From assembly GCA_947500585.1 (NCBI GenBank), contig CANMSN010000002.1, positions 124,001 to 188,000 on the forward strand: a stretch of DNA of 64,000 bases, written 5' to 3'. The DNA is from an uncultured Flavobacteriaceae bacterium. GTDB lineage: Bacteria > Bacteroidota > Bacteroidia > Flavobacteriales > Flavobacteriaceae. Both the position numbers and the translations under genes were made by a program. The notes beneath the pieces are model-generated. The model saw nothing but the letters and a program-made list of their open reading frames with translations, was not told the DNA's origin and made no database searches. Shown here in pieces: positions 1 through 9,069 of this stretch. Position 1 is the stretch's first letter, and each line of letters opens with the position of its first letter.

Positions 1-876
1 TGGTGGAAAAATGAACTTATTAGTCCAACCATCTATTTCATTTAATTTACCGTTAGATGATACGGCACTCTCAATAGCACGCATAGCCGTTGTACCAACA
101 GCACAAATTCGTCTTTTAGTTTTTAAACCTTCATTTACAATCTGAACAGCTTTTTCATCAATAGTTAACTCTTCGCTATCCATTTTATGTTTAGATAAGT
201 CTTCAACCTCAACTGGATTAAATGTTCCTAAACCTACATGCAAAGTTACTTCTGCAAAATTAACACCTTTAATTTCTAAACGTTTTAATAAGTGTTTAGA
301 AAAATGAAGCCCTGCGGTTGGAGCCGCAACGGCACCTTCATTTTTTGCATAAATAGTTTGGTAACGCTCTTCATCATCCGGCTCTACATCTCTTTTAATG
401 TATTTTGGAAGTGGTGTTTCACCTAGTTCATTTAATTTTATACGAAATTCTCTGTATGACCCATCATATAAAAAACGTAAAGTACGTCCTCTAGATGTCG
501 TATTATCTATTACCTCTGCAACCAATGTATCATCGTCTCCAAAGTACAATTTGTTACCTATTCTTATTTTACGAGCCGGATCTACTAAAACATCCCATAA
601 GCGTTGTTCTTCATTTAATTCTCTTAATAAAAATACTTCTATTCTAGCTCCAGTTTTTTCTTTATTTCCGTATAATCTAGCTGGAAATACTTTGGTATTA
701 TTAAGTATTAAAACGTCATCTTCATTAAAATAATCAATAATATCTTTAAACATTTTATGCTCAATGGTTTGCTCTTTTCTGTTTAAAACCATTAAACGAG
801 ATTCGTCTCTATTTTCTGCTGGATATTCTGCTAGTAATTCTTCTGGTAAATTGAAGCCGAAGTGTGATAATTTCAT
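1..876 (-). CDS. queA: tRNA preQ1 ribosyltransferase-isomerase QueA (C-terminus cut by window edge)
   Basis: QueA transfers and isomerises the ribosyl part of S-adenosylmethionine onto preQ1 at tRNA position 34, giving epoxyqueuosine. The reading frame is open from the ATG at 874-876 to base 1, giving 292 residues that begin [20 protein letters not shown]. Recognisable family motifs are the N-terminal [10 protein letters not shown], a [20 protein letters not shown] block, [13 protein letters not shown] in the middle and [10 protein letters not shown] followed by [12 protein letters not shown]. The family is usually about 350 residues, so roughly 55 residues lie beyond the window. It is the last visible gene of the minus-strand chain that starts at rsgA. 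Function is assigned from family similarity; the start is well supported. Confidence 0.95.
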   Translation of the reverse strand, partial: MKLSHFGFNLPEELLAEYPAENRDESRLMVLNRKEQTIEHKMFKDIIDYFNEDDVLILNNTKVFPARLYGNKEKTGARIEVFLLRELNEEQRLWDVLVDPARKIRIGNKLYFGDDDTLVAEVIDNTTSRGRTLRFLYDGSYREFRIKLNELGETPLPKYIKRDVEPDDEERYQTIYAKNEGAVAAPTAGLHFSKHLLKRLEIKGVNFAEVTLHVGLGTFNPVEVEDLSKHKMDSEELTIDEKAVQIVNEGLKTKRRICAVGTTAMRAIESAVSSNGKLNEIDGWTNKFIFPP

Positions 877-976
877 TTAAAAGTATTTAGAGTTTGTTTA
901 TTTAGTTATTTATAAATTATAAACGGTTGCAAATATACAATCCTGAGATAGCCTTTGTCAAGTAAATAGATGATTA

Positions 977-2221
977 TTATTTGGTTATTTGAAATCCTAT
1001 AGATTCTAAATCGTCCCAAAAGGTTGGATAAGACTTTGAAACCACCATAGCATCTTCAATAACTATTGGTGTTTTAAGTGCTAAAGGCGCAAATGCCATA
1101 GCCATTCTATGGTCGTGGTAAGTAGCTATTGACACAAATTCTTTTATTGAATTTGAAGCTGATAAGTGTAATGATTTATCTGTAATTTCAACGTTACCGC
1201 CTAACTTTTCAATTTCAGTTTTTAAAGCTACAAGCCTATCGGTTTCTTTAATTTTTAAAGTATGTAATCCTATTAAATCACATGAAATTCCTAATGCAAA
1301 ACAGGTAACTGCTATGGTTTGAGCGATGTCTGGCGCATTAACTAAATTATACTCAAAATGTGTTAACCCCTCACTTTCCTTTTTAAGGGTTATTGAATGC
1401 GCTTTAAAAGTACTAGTTACACCAAAATGTTTGTAAATATTTACCAAATCAGAATCACCTTGTAATGAGTTTTCTTTATATGATGACAATGTTATTTCAG
1501 TACCAACTTCGCTAATTGCCACTATACTAAAATAGTAGGATGCTGAGGACCAATCTGATTCTACTGTTAGTTGTTGGTTAAGTGTAGTTAGTTGCTGGTT
1601 ATTAGTTATTGGTTTTACAGAAATTATATTTCCTATAAATGAATTTTCTATACCTAATTCATCTAATAAACTTAAAGTCATTTTAATATATGGTACTGAA
1701 GTTATTTCTCCTTCCAGAGTTAATTCTAAACCATTTTCAAGTTTTGATGCTATTAATAATAAGGCAGAAATATATTGACTACTTACATTAGCTTTTAGTG
1801 ATACTTTATGTTTAGTGAGTTTCTGCCCTTTTATTTTTATTGGAGGAAACCCTTCATTTTCAATATAACTAATATCTGCACCTAAATGCTGAAGCGCTTC
1901 AACCAAAATTTTAATTGGGCGTTCTTTCATCCTTTTTGAGCCAGTAAGTGTTACTTGTCTTCCTTCTTGAATTGAAAAATAAGCTGTTAAAAATCGCATA
2001 GCTGTTCCTGCGTGATGGATATCTACAACATCTGACTGAGAACTTAAGGCATTGGTCATTAAATTACTATCATCAGAATTTGAAACATTTTCAAGCTTTA
2101 ACTCAGGATATAAAGCTTGTAATAATAACAGTCTATTTGATTCGCTTTTAGATCCTGTTATTTTTATTGAAGATTGCTTAGCAATTTTAGATTTTTGAAG
2201 TGTAATGTGCATCTGTAACAA
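977..2221 (-). CDS. aroA: 3-phosphoshikimate 1-carboxyvinyltransferase (EPSP synthase)
   Basis: AroA transfers enolpyruvate from PEP to shikimate-3-phosphate, the sixth step towards chorismate, in the cytoplasm. The 414-residue product has the family signatures GSKSESNR at residues 23-30, GTAMRFLTAYFS near residue 82 and DHRMAMAFAPLA near residue 369. M4 is an alternative start. Odd feature: residues about 203-219 (TNNQQLTTLNQQLT region) are encoded by a copy of a dispersed repeat (1563-1617) that also occurs around the four-helix-bundle gene and at the end of argD. It adds a low-complexity in-frame segment just before the conserved VESDWSSASYY. The neighbouring MazG-like gene ends 25 bp upstream. 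Chorismate from this step feeds the Phe/Tyr operon at 9070-12979. Confidence 0.95.
   Translation of the reverse strand: MLQMHITLQKSKIAKQSSIKITGSKSESNRLLLLQALYPELKLENVSNSDDSNLMTNALSSQSDVVDIHHAGTAMRFLTAYFSIQEGRQVTLTGSKRMKERPIKILVEALQHLGADISYIENEGFPPIKIKGQKLTKHKVSLKANVSSQYISALLLIASKLENGLELTLEGEITSVPYIKMTLSLLDELGIENSFIGNIISVKPITNNQQLTTLNQQLTVESDWSSASYYFSIVAISEVGTEITLSSYKENSLQGDSDLVNIYKHFGVTSTFKAHSITLKKESEGLTHFEYNLVNAPDIAQTIAVTCFALGISCDLIGLHTLKIKETDRLVALKTEIEKLGGNVEITDKSLHLSASNSIKEFVSIATYHDHRMAMAFAPLALKTPIVIEDAMVVSKSYPTFWDDLESIGFQITK
1563..1617. repeat. dispersed GGTTATTAGTT-type repeat inside aroA
   Basis: This is a degenerate array of roughly 10-base units of the kind TTGGTTA, TTAGTTG and CTGGTTATTAG. 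The same word family occurs at 25315-25353, 25715-25765 and 56684-56716, otherwise between genes. Here it lies wholly inside the aroA reading frame and stays in frame, encoding a Gln/Asn/Thr/Leu-rich insertion. Confidence 0.65.
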
Positions 2222-2246
2222 CTTTGTATGTAAACAAGCTGCAAAT

Positions 2247-2573
2247 TTACTTTAATTTTTCGTTATTATGATGCCTATCATGATCACGTTTTGCCTTTTT
2301 ATCCATACGCTTATCAAAAGCTTTTTGCAAATCTACTCCTGTTTGGTTTGCAAGACATAACACAACAAATAATACATCGGCGAGTTCCTCCCCTAAGTCT
2401 TTATCTTTATCACTTTCTTTTTCGCTTTGTTCACCATAGCGTCTGGCTATTATTCTAGCTACCTCACCCACTTCTTCGGTAAGTTGTGCCATGTTAGTGA
2501 GTTCGTTAAAATACCGTACTCCGTGTTCGTTTATCCAATTATCAACTATTGTTTGGGCGTTTTTAATATCCAT
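2247..2573 (-). CDS. MazG-like nucleotide pyrophosphohydrolase
   Basis: The 108-residue protein is a single all-alpha NTP pyrophosphohydrolase domain of the MazG type. These enzymes hydrolyse (d)NTPs to monophosphate and PPi using Mg2+ held by acidic residues. The metal motif is visible as EExxE at residues 33-37 (EEVGE) and ExxD at 63-66 (in GEELAD). The C-terminus is a basic and His-rich tail (HDRHHNNEKLK). Substrate cannot be told from sequence; a house-cleaning role for non-canonical nucleotides is the family norm. The ATG follows directly on the stop codon of the upstream DUF3857 gene, so the two are very likely translationally coupled. Confidence 0.88.
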   Translation of the reverse strand: MDIKNAQTIVDNWINEHGVRYFNELTNMAQLTEEVGEVARIIARRYGEQSEKESDKDKDLGEELADVLFVVLCLANQTGVDLQKAFDKRMDKKAKRDHDRHHNNEKLK

Positions 2574-4583
2574 TTATATTCTAGATAAAACTATTTGTTC
2601 GTTTTCTTTTTCTACGAGTTTACTAAAATACGCTTTTAAACTATCATAATATGATGGTATAATTATAGATTGATTTATCTCAGATTCAATAGAAAGCTGA
2701 ATCATTTTATTGTTTCCCGATATATTATATTTAAATAGTCCTAAGTTATCAGGCATCATGAAGGCTCCAGGCTCAGGCATACTATCAATTTTATAGCCTT
2801 CTGGCAATTTAATAATAATTCTAAAACTCACTGAAGATGGATAACCAAAATCTACTGGGAATTCACGTTTATCAAGTTTAAACGGATTTTCATCTGTACT
2901 CAAGAAAAACATTGGTGAAAAATAAAGTTTATCTCCAATAATATCAGCTTGACTTTCTTTTATAAATTTATATGATTCCTGAATAGGTTCTGATAAATCG
3001 TTTTCATTTTCAACCGCATAATCAGAAATTTCTAAGCCGCCATATTTATTCTCTAGCTTTTCTAAAAAATCATCCTCATCAACTCCAATATATTCCTCTC
3101 TAAATGAAAGTGCTCTATGATTTGTTTTTACACTTCTATAGCCACCTTCTAAGTTTCCATTTTCATCTAAAGTTGCCATCATGGAAATTTTATTCTCAGA
3201 TTTTTCGGCTGGATACAAATCTATCAAAGTTGAACCACCTTGTTCTGCAATAACTCTACCCTGCCAATTTAATGTTCTAAACGGCAATACATTTGGTACA
3301 CTATATTTATTTGTAGCATCTAACAAAATACTTCCTTCTGGAAATTTAACATAACTAATAACATAATTGTACCCCTCTCTAGTTGGAAATAACGGAACTC
3401 CATTATCTCTTGTACTTATTAATACAGGGTAAGCACTTAATCCAGCATAGCGTAACATAGATGTTAACATTAAATTAATTTCTGCGGTATTACCAACATG
3501 GTCTTTAAATGCTTTTTTAACACCATCATTAGCATATTTCCCATAATAACCATTCCATTTTACTTTCGATTTCACAAAATCAAAAATTAAAGCAGCACGC
3601 TTCATCGGGTTCGAAATATTACTAATAATCGCATCTACTTCATCTTCATAATATCCTGTTTTTTCTAATTCATCACCAAAATTTGAGCTATCATAAATTG
3701 CTTTAACAACATCTTCCCAAGTGGTAGAATAGAGTTTTAAAAGTGAATTTGGAAACTTTGTATAAGATAATTCATACTTAACAGATGATCTATAATTGTC
3801 TATATTATTTACATAAGGCTCCTCTTTTAAGGCAGAAATATTATTTAAATTATAGTTTGATATGTTTTTGTTAAATTCTACATCTGATGAATTATATGTT
3901 GTTTCTACCGGCCCAGTAAAACCATTTGATCTGGATTTATTTGTAAAAGTAATTTTATCCCGCTTAATTTCATTTTTAGAAGTTACAGCTAAAAATCCTT
4001 TCGTATTTACTTTAAATTTAAAATACTCAGGAGCTTCAAATTTTGCTTCAAGTTTTTTAATTGGAATATCATGTTGAAATATGTAGTCATTAACATTCCA
4101 ATAAAAAGGAGAATCTATTCTGTATTTATATTCAATAACAGACCCGGGCTTAATGTTAGGCATTGTGAATTTTATTTGATTTGAATACTTATGCATCTCA
4201 GATTCAAAAATACCTTCTTTACCTAGTTTATCTTCTTCAATTTTTTCATTAATAATATTGTACGTATACGCCTTAAGTCCAGTAAATTTTTCATTCACAC
4301 CACCGCTCTTATATAAATAAATTGATTTACTAGCATAATCAAACCCCTCTTGATTATAAATTTTTATACGTTCATGAACTTCTGTAACTTGATGAAAACC
4401 GTCTCCTTGGATATATTCAAAAGAAGTTTTTCGATTCTTATACAAATAAGTAGCATTTGCTGTAGAATCTAAAGGATTATATTTTTCTTGTAGTTCTTCT
4501 TTTGAAATTTTACCAAATTTATAATCTTGGGTATATGCTGATATTGAAAAACAAAAGCATATTAATAATACTATAATTCTCAT
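2574..4583 (-). CDS. exported DUF3857/transglutaminase-like protein, catalytic residues lost
   Basis: A 669-residue protein with a signal peptide (MRIIVLLICFCFSISAYTQ), an N-terminal DUF3857 beta-rich domain and a central transglutaminase-like domain followed by a C-terminal beta domain. In the transglutaminase core the usual GDCKDxA nucleophile segment reads VGNTAEIN, with Thr366 where Cys is expected. The usual NHV histidine segment reads YNYV, with Asn406. The acid segment LLDAT is kept. This predicts a non-catalytic relative of the neighbouring 635-residue paralogue, whose Cys329 is present. The two genes are 5 bp apart and probably act as a pair in the periplasm or at the envelope. The substrate or partner is unknown. 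Confidence 0.85.
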   Translation of the reverse strand: MRIIVLLICFCFSISAYTQDYKFGKISKEELQEKYNPLDSTANATYLYKNRKTSFEYIQGDGFHQVTEVHERIKIYNQEGFDYASKSIYLYKSGGVNEKFTGLKAYTYNIINEKIEEDKLGKEGIFESEMHKYSNQIKFTMPNIKPGSVIEYKYRIDSPFYWNVNDYIFQHDIPIKKLEAKFEAPEYFKFKVNTKGFLAVTSKNEIKRDKITFTNKSRSNGFTGPVETTYNSSDVEFNKNISNYNLNNISALKEEPYVNNIDNYRSSVKYELSYTKFPNSLLKLYSTTWEDVVKAIYDSSNFGDELEKTGYYEDEVDAIISNISNPMKRAALIFDFVKSKVKWNGYYGKYANDGVKKAFKDHVGNTAEINLMLTSMLRYAGLSAYPVLISTRDNGVPLFPTREGYNYVISYVKFPEGSILLDATNKYSVPNVLPFRTLNWQGRVIAEQGGSTLIDLYPAEKSENKISMMATLDENGNLEGGYRSVKTNHRALSFREEYIGVDEDDFLEKLENKYGGLEISDYAVENENDLSEPIQESYKFIKESQADIIGDKLYFSPMFFLSTDENPFKLDKREFPVDFGYPSSVSFRIIIKLPEGYKIDSMPEPGAFMMPDNLGLFKYNISGNNKMIQLSIESEINQSIIIPSYYDSLKAYFSKLVEKENEQIVLSRI

Positions 4584-4588
4584 TTACT

Positions 4589-6496
4589 TTACTGTTTAAT
4601 TAATGCTATTTTTGCGCTGTCTTGTCTTGAAACTTCTTTAAAAAAATCTCTAAATTTGTTATAATCTTCTTTGGGAAATTCACCATCATTTACAATAAAC
4701 TCTCTTTTGTAAATAATTATGTTTTCATCCTTTTTTATAGTTTCTGATTTATAACTTCCAAATTTTGTTTCAATTAGATTAACTTTTGGCAAAGCCTCAA
4801 CTATATAATCTGATGGTAATTTTATTTCAACTTCATCAACATCTTTAAAACCTCTTTCTATTTTTAAAGGTGCATTTCTATTTCTATATCGGTCTGGAAT
4901 ACTCGTTATTCTGTTTAAAGTATTTACCACAAAAAGCATTCTATTGCCTACAACTTTACTAAAATTATTAGCGCTAAAACTTATATCTTCAATAATTTCA
5001 ATGTTATTTTTATCATTATTTAAGTGCATTTCATTTATCGAAATATTATTTATGTAGTCCCATCTTTCTTTATAGTGTGAATCTAAATCTCTATGGTTTT
5101 CAGAATCTAACCTTAATTTATCTGAATATTGGAGCCCTTTGGAACTAATTGTTGTTTGTACTTGTATAGTTCCGTTTTCATCAATACTACAATTTCCTTT
5201 TATAGTTTGCGAACTTTCTTCTGGATTATACTTTTTGGTGTGAATAATATTTCCTCCATCTGGTGTAACTACCAAAACATCTCTATCATCAGTAAAATCA
5301 GCAATAAAACCAAACGGCACCTTCTGACTTGTACATTCTAACCAAATATTTTCCTCCCCATTGGGTATATTTAAAAACACATGATTCCCTTGCATTGAGG
5401 CAAAATCTGCCTCTAAACTCATAATATCATCGCCTCCATAAACTATACAGTAATTTGATTTTACACCTACTGCCTTTAAAAGCGACATGGTATAATTTGT
5501 TAAAGCCTTACAGTCCCCATATCCTAATTCATCAACTTCAGAAGCGTTAAACGGTTTCCATCCACCAATACCAACTTGCACGCTTATGTAGCGTGTTTTA
5601 TCCTGAACATACTGATATATTTTTTTAGCCTTTTCAATATCGTTCGATTCATCTTTTACAAGATTTTGAATCATACTAATTGTTGATTCTGGCAGATCAT
5701 TTGTATCTTTTATTAAATCATGATAGAGCCATTTACCAAAATCATTCCAATTCTCAACTATAGATGGCACGCCTTCATATGAGAATTCGTTTAACGCTAC
5801 TAATACCCGAGGCACCATATCTCTAAATAAAGGACTATAACTTTCAGGTTTTATAGCCTCTAAGTTTTCAACTTTATAAAATAGTTTACCCTGTTTTTCT
5901 TCCTTTTCAAACTTTAAACCTTCTAAATGCTTTTCTTTTTTTCTGATAGTTATATTTTCAGGATAAATAATATTATATGAGCTATTTTGAACGCTTACAT
6001 AATAATCATCAAGCGGCATAAAAGACTGTATAAATGCAGTATTACTACTACTAACAACTGAAGTAAACTCTATAGTATAAGGATAAGAAACAGGCGTATA
6101 GTCTAAATATTTAACTCTAGAATCAGAATATAACGTTCCCCCAGAAACGGCACTAACATCTTTAAAATCGTTTTTCTTTATTTTTTTAATTTCTTTACCA
6201 AAATTATCATACACTAAAACTTCTAACTCCTTAATTTTTGTGGTATTATCGTAACCAACAAAAGCATCAATGTTTCTATTTCCTTGTTTGTTTAATATTG
6301 TGATAATACGTTTTTCAGTTATCAACATATCATCTGAAGATTTCAATTCAATATCTACATTATTCAATCTAATTACAGCATTAGCATTTTCTTTTAGATT
6401 ACTTGGAATTGAAAAACTAGTGTATATATTTTCTTGTGAAGTAACTATTAAGGCAGTGAATAATATCAGAGCATTAACAATCTTTTTAAAGGTCAT
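4589..6496 (-). CDS. exported DUF3857/transglutaminase-like protein with intact Cys
   Basis: A 635-residue secreted protein: signal peptide in the first about 21 residues (hydrophobic ALILFTALIVTSQ), DUF3857 domain over about residues 30-230, and a transglutaminase-like core. In the core ELGYGDCKALTNY carries Cys329, and GNHVFLNI supplies the histidine. The third residue falls in IWLECTS, with Glu where family members usually have Asp. It is paralogous to the gene directly downstream, which lacks both Cys and His. The family is common in Bacteroidota and functionally uncharacterised; peptide cleavage or crosslinking in the periplasm is only an inference from the fold. A 269-bp gap separates it from dtd, so it may have its own promoter, but no clear one was seen. 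Confidence 0.85.
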   Translation of the reverse strand: MTFKKIVNALILFTALIVTSQENIYTSFSIPSNLKENANAVIRLNNVDIELKSSDDMLITEKRIITILNKQGNRNIDAFVGYDNTTKIKELEVLVYDNFGKEIKKIKKNDFKDVSAVSGGTLYSDSRVKYLDYTPVSYPYTIEFTSVVSSSNTAFIQSFMPLDDYYVSVQNSSYNIIYPENITIRKKEKHLEGLKFEKEEKQGKLFYKVENLEAIKPESYSPLFRDMVPRVLVALNEFSYEGVPSIVENWNDFGKWLYHDLIKDTNDLPESTISMIQNLVKDESNDIEKAKKIYQYVQDKTRYISVQVGIGGWKPFNASEVDELGYGDCKALTNYTMSLLKAVGVKSNYCIVYGGDDIMSLEADFASMQGNHVFLNIPNGEENIWLECTSQKVPFGFIADFTDDRDVLVVTPDGGNIIHTKKYNPEESSQTIKGNCSIDENGTIQVQTTISSKGLQYSDKLRLDSENHRDLDSHYKERWDYINNISINEMHLNNDKNNIEIIEDISFSANNFSKVVGNRMLFVVNTLNRITSIPDRYRNRNAPLKIERGFKDVDEVEIKLPSDYIVEALPKVNLIETKFGSYKSETIKKDENIIIYKREFIVNDGEFPKEDYNKFRDFFKEVSRQDSAKIALIKQ

Positions 6497-6765
6497 AAAG
6501 GCGTGTTTAAAAATTGAAGAGCAGAAAATTATGGTATTGTAACTTCTAATTTGATGGTAGTCATTATCTTTATTGTAAGCTCTTATTTAGGCTGTTAATT
6601 AAAAATCTTACAGCCAATATAAAAAAACATGTTAAAACTATATACTTAAATTCGCTAAAAAGCACTTTTAACCTACAACTGAAAAAAAATTCTATACCTA
6701 ACGTAGACACTTTAATATCTCTAAAATGAAAACCTACTGAGTGATATCCAAAAACAGATGCTATA

Positions 6766-7218
6766 TTATTCTTTATTTTTCGAATCGATGATTATAGTTA
6801 CTGGCCCGTCATTTAAAAGTTCAACTTTCATATCTGCTCCAAATTGTCCTGTTTGTACTTTTTTGCCTAAATCTTGTTCTATTTGTTTTACAAAAGCTTC
6901 ATAAAGCGGAATTGCTATATCTGGTTTTGCTGCTTTTATATAACTCGGGCGGTTCCCTTTTTTAGTAGATGCATGCAATGTAAATTGGCTAACAACAATA
7001 ATATCGCCTTTTATTTCCAATAGCGATTTATTCATAACTTCATTTTCATCAGAAAAAATACGAAGGTTAACTATTTTATTTGAAAGCCACTTAATATCCT
7101 CTTGTGTATCGTCATTTACAATCCCAAGTAGGATTAAAAGTCCTTTTTCAATATGCGCCACCTTTATATTATCAATAATAACACTTGCTTTCGTAACTCT
7201 TTGAATAACTACTTTCAT
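6766..7218 (-). CDS. dtd: D-aminoacyl-tRNA deacylase
   Basis: Dtd hydrolyses D-amino acids and glycine mischarged on tRNA, a proofreading step in translation. The 150 residues match the usual family length of about 145-150. Both active-site signatures are present: SQFTL at residues 77-81 and GPVT at 138-141, together with NRPSYIKAA at 89-97. The start codon is preceded immediately by a G-rich palindromic repeat (7219-7242) that is also found, base for base, before the metF start. It lies 90 bp downstream of rsgA on the same strand, so the two probably share a transcript. Confidence 0.95.
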   Translation of the reverse strand: MKVVIQRVTKASVIIDNIKVAHIEKGLLILLGIVNDDTQEDIKWLSNKIVNLRIFSDENEVMNKSLLEIKGDIIVVSQFTLHASTKKGNRPSYIKAAKPDIAIPLYEAFVKQIEQDLGKKVQTGQFGADMKVELLNDGPVTIIIDSKNKE

Positions 7219-7242
7219 TCCCCTAAATCCCCAAAGGGGACT
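7219..7242. repeat. CCCCTAAATCCCCAAAGGGG repeat abutting the dtd start codon
   Basis: A 24-bp G/C-rich element with a short internal palindrome (CCCCAAAGGGG). It is identical to 21961-21984, where it abuts the metF start codon in the same orientation. Identity extends a further nine bases into both genes (ATGAAAGTA on the minus strand). Confidence 0.8.
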
Positions 7243-7308
7243 CTACTTATTATTAAATTAAACTTTGCAGGAGCTTAAAAACTGAATACTGCGACTAAAT
7301 ATTGTTTA

Positions 7309-8256
7309 CTAATTATCCCAATTATCTGTTCTATAATGTTCATCTTCTCCTTCAATAATTTGCAAATAGCTTCTGTACCTTGAAAATGCGATATCGTTAT
7401 TATCCAACGCTTCTTTTACAGCACACTTTGGCTCTTTAAAATGCAAACAATTATTAAACTTACAATCTTGTTTTAGTTTAAAAATTTCAGGAAAATAATC
7501 TCCAACTTCTTCTTTATCCATATCAACTACTCCAAAACCCTTAATTCCTGGAGTATCTATAATTTTAGCATCAAAACTTAAATCGAACATTTCTGCAAAA
7601 GTTGTAGTATGCTGCCCTTGCATATGTTGTGTGGAAATTTCTTTAGTTTTTATATTTAATGATGGCTCAATAGCATTAACCAAAGTAGATTTTCCAACTC
7701 CAGAATGGCCTGAAAACATACTTACTTTACCTAACATTAAAGCTTTTACTTTATCAACATTTTTTCCTGTTTTAGCAGAAACTCCTATACATTCATACCC
7801 GATTTTTCTATAAACATGTGCTAAATACTTAACTTCATTTAGCGTTTCTTCATCATAGTCATCTATTTTATTAAAGAGCAATACTGTTTTTATAGAATAC
7901 GCATTAGCTGTTACCAAAAACCTGTCGATAAAACTAGTTAGTGTAGGTGGATTATTGATTGTTATCATTAAAAAAACCTGATCAATATTAGCCGAAATAA
8001 TATGGGTCTGCTTTGATAAATTAACAGACTTTCTAACAATGTAGTTCGTTCTATCGTGTATATTATGAATGATCCCAGATACTTGATTGTTATCTGTTTC
8101 TAATTCAAAATCAACAATATCTCCAACCGCTATAGGATTCGTACTTTTAATTCCTTTAATTCGAAATTTGCCTTTTATACGGCATTCGTAAGTTTCACCC
8201 AATTGGGTTTTAACCGTATACCAACTTCCTGTAGATTTATAAACGCGTCCTTTCAT
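7309..8256 (-). CDS. rsgA: ribosome small-subunit-dependent GTPase RsgA
   Basis: RsgA (YjeQ) is a circularly permuted GTPase that acts late in 30S ribosomal subunit maturation. Domain order in the 315 residues is an OB fold (about 1-65), a permuted G domain with the NKID motif at 129-132 ahead of the P-loop GHSGVGKST at 183-191 and DTPG at 234-237, then a zinc finger with Cys265, Cys270, His272 and Cys278. Length and motif order are typical. The gene heads the minus-strand run towards queA; the divergent gene at 8545 begins 288 bp away. Confidence 0.96.
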   Translation of the reverse strand: MKGRVYKSTGSWYTVKTQLGETYECRIKGKFRIKGIKSTNPIAVGDIVDFELETDNNQVSGIIHNIHDRTNYIVRKSVNLSKQTHIISANIDQVFLMITINNPPTLTSFIDRFLVTANAYSIKTVLLFNKIDDYDEETLNEVKYLAHVYRKIGYECIGVSAKTGKNVDKVKALMLGKVSMFSGHSGVGKSTLVNAIEPSLNIKTKEISTQHMQGQHTTTFAEMFDLSFDAKIIDTPGIKGFGVVDMDKEEVGDYFPEIFKLKQDCKFNNCLHFKEPKCAVKEALDNNDIAFSRYRSYLQIIEGEDEHYRTDNWDN

Positions 8257-8489
8257 TCATTTTATTATGTCACAAAATAACAATTTTTAAATTGAAATTT
8301 TCATTGAATAATTGCTTTTTTAGTTTAACTATTTATTAGCATTTAAAAAAATTATAATAGAACTATTTAGGCGAAAATAAAATTTAGAAACTAGAAATTA
8401 ATCAACACTGATATTACTTAAAAATATGGTACACATTACAAATGATAGCTAACATTCATAATAAATATACATTTAATCGTATTTAAAAG

Positions 8490-8518
8490 TTGTTTAGTCG
8501 ATTATTTTGTTATTTTAG
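8490..8518 (+). promoter_or_regulatory. candidate Bacteroidetes-type promoter of the 8545 gene
   Basis: TTG at 8490-8492, an 18-bp spacer and TATTTTAG at 8511-8518 (consensus TAnnTTTG, one mismatch), 26 bp before the ATG. The rest of the 8257-8544 gap is AT-rich and shows nothing else that can be named. Confidence 0.45.
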
Positions 8519-8544
8519 CTACTTAATATTAAAAAATCAACAAC

Positions 8545-8997
8545 ATGAAAAAATTATTATTTATTTTATCAATTGCATTATTTTCTTTTTTAGACTCTTC
8601 AGCACAAGTGGAGTATAAAGTTGTTACTAGTGTAGAATCAATTGTACCTAATGGCTTAGGACGTTCAAGAATTATTAGCGCTAATGAGACTAAAGATTAC
8701 AAAGAATTCACTTCTACACAAACTGAAGAAGATAATACACGCAACAAATCTAAACGTGATGAAATAAGAGTTAAAGGTTATGATGAAACTAAATTATTAA
8801 ACTTTTATAATATAGGTGGAATTCGTTTTCAAAATATTGCTGCTAATGATGCCATAATTGAATCAAAAATAAATACGATGATAGAAGAAGGCTGGGAACT
8901 TGCATTTGTAACCAGTGGCGTTGAAAGTGAAGGTGGTAAAGGTGACGGACAAGGTATATTTATTACTCGTTACTTATTTAAAAGAAACAAACAATAG
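8545..8997 (+). CDS. small exported protein of unknown function
   Basis: A 150-residue protein with a clear signal peptide (MKKLLFILSIALFSFLDSSAQ) and a mature part of about 129 residues. The rest is soluble, charged and mixed alpha/beta in appearance (VEYKVVTSVESIVPNG, then a GWELAFVTSG segment and the C-terminus GIFITRYLFKR). The GWELAFV pattern with a terminal YLFKR resembles DUF4177-like small domains, but this is weak. It is transcribed alone on the plus strand between two minus-strand operons and ends 26 bp before a strong terminator. I do not recognise a specific function. Confidence 0.75.
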   Translation: MKKLLFILSIALFSFLDSSAQVEYKVVTSVESIVPNGLGRSRIISANETKDYKEFTSTQTEEDNTRNKSKRDEIRVKGYDETKLLNFYNIGGIRFQNIAANDAIIESKINTMIEEGWELAFVTSGVESEGGKGDGQGIFITRYLFKRNKQ

Positions 8998-9023
8998 TAT
9001 ATTATATTATTATTGGAAAACAA

Positions 9024-9053
9024 AAAGGCTCGCAAATGCGAGCCTTTTTTTAT
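9024..9053. terminator. bidirectional rho-independent terminator
   Basis: Eight-base-pair stem GGCTCGCA/TGCGAGCC with a two-base loop, preceded by AAAAA and followed by TTTTTTT. It therefore serves both the plus-strand gene ending at 8997 and the minus-strand aromatic operon ending at 9070. Confidence 0.9.
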
Positions 9054-9069
9054 ACTAAAATTATATGGT

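Noticed and set aside
398-733. Plus-strand frame opposite queA
   Set aside because: It is a shadow of the conserved queA frame with no signal of its own; the same applies to the other antisense frames over aroA, metH, argD, proC and the fusion gene.
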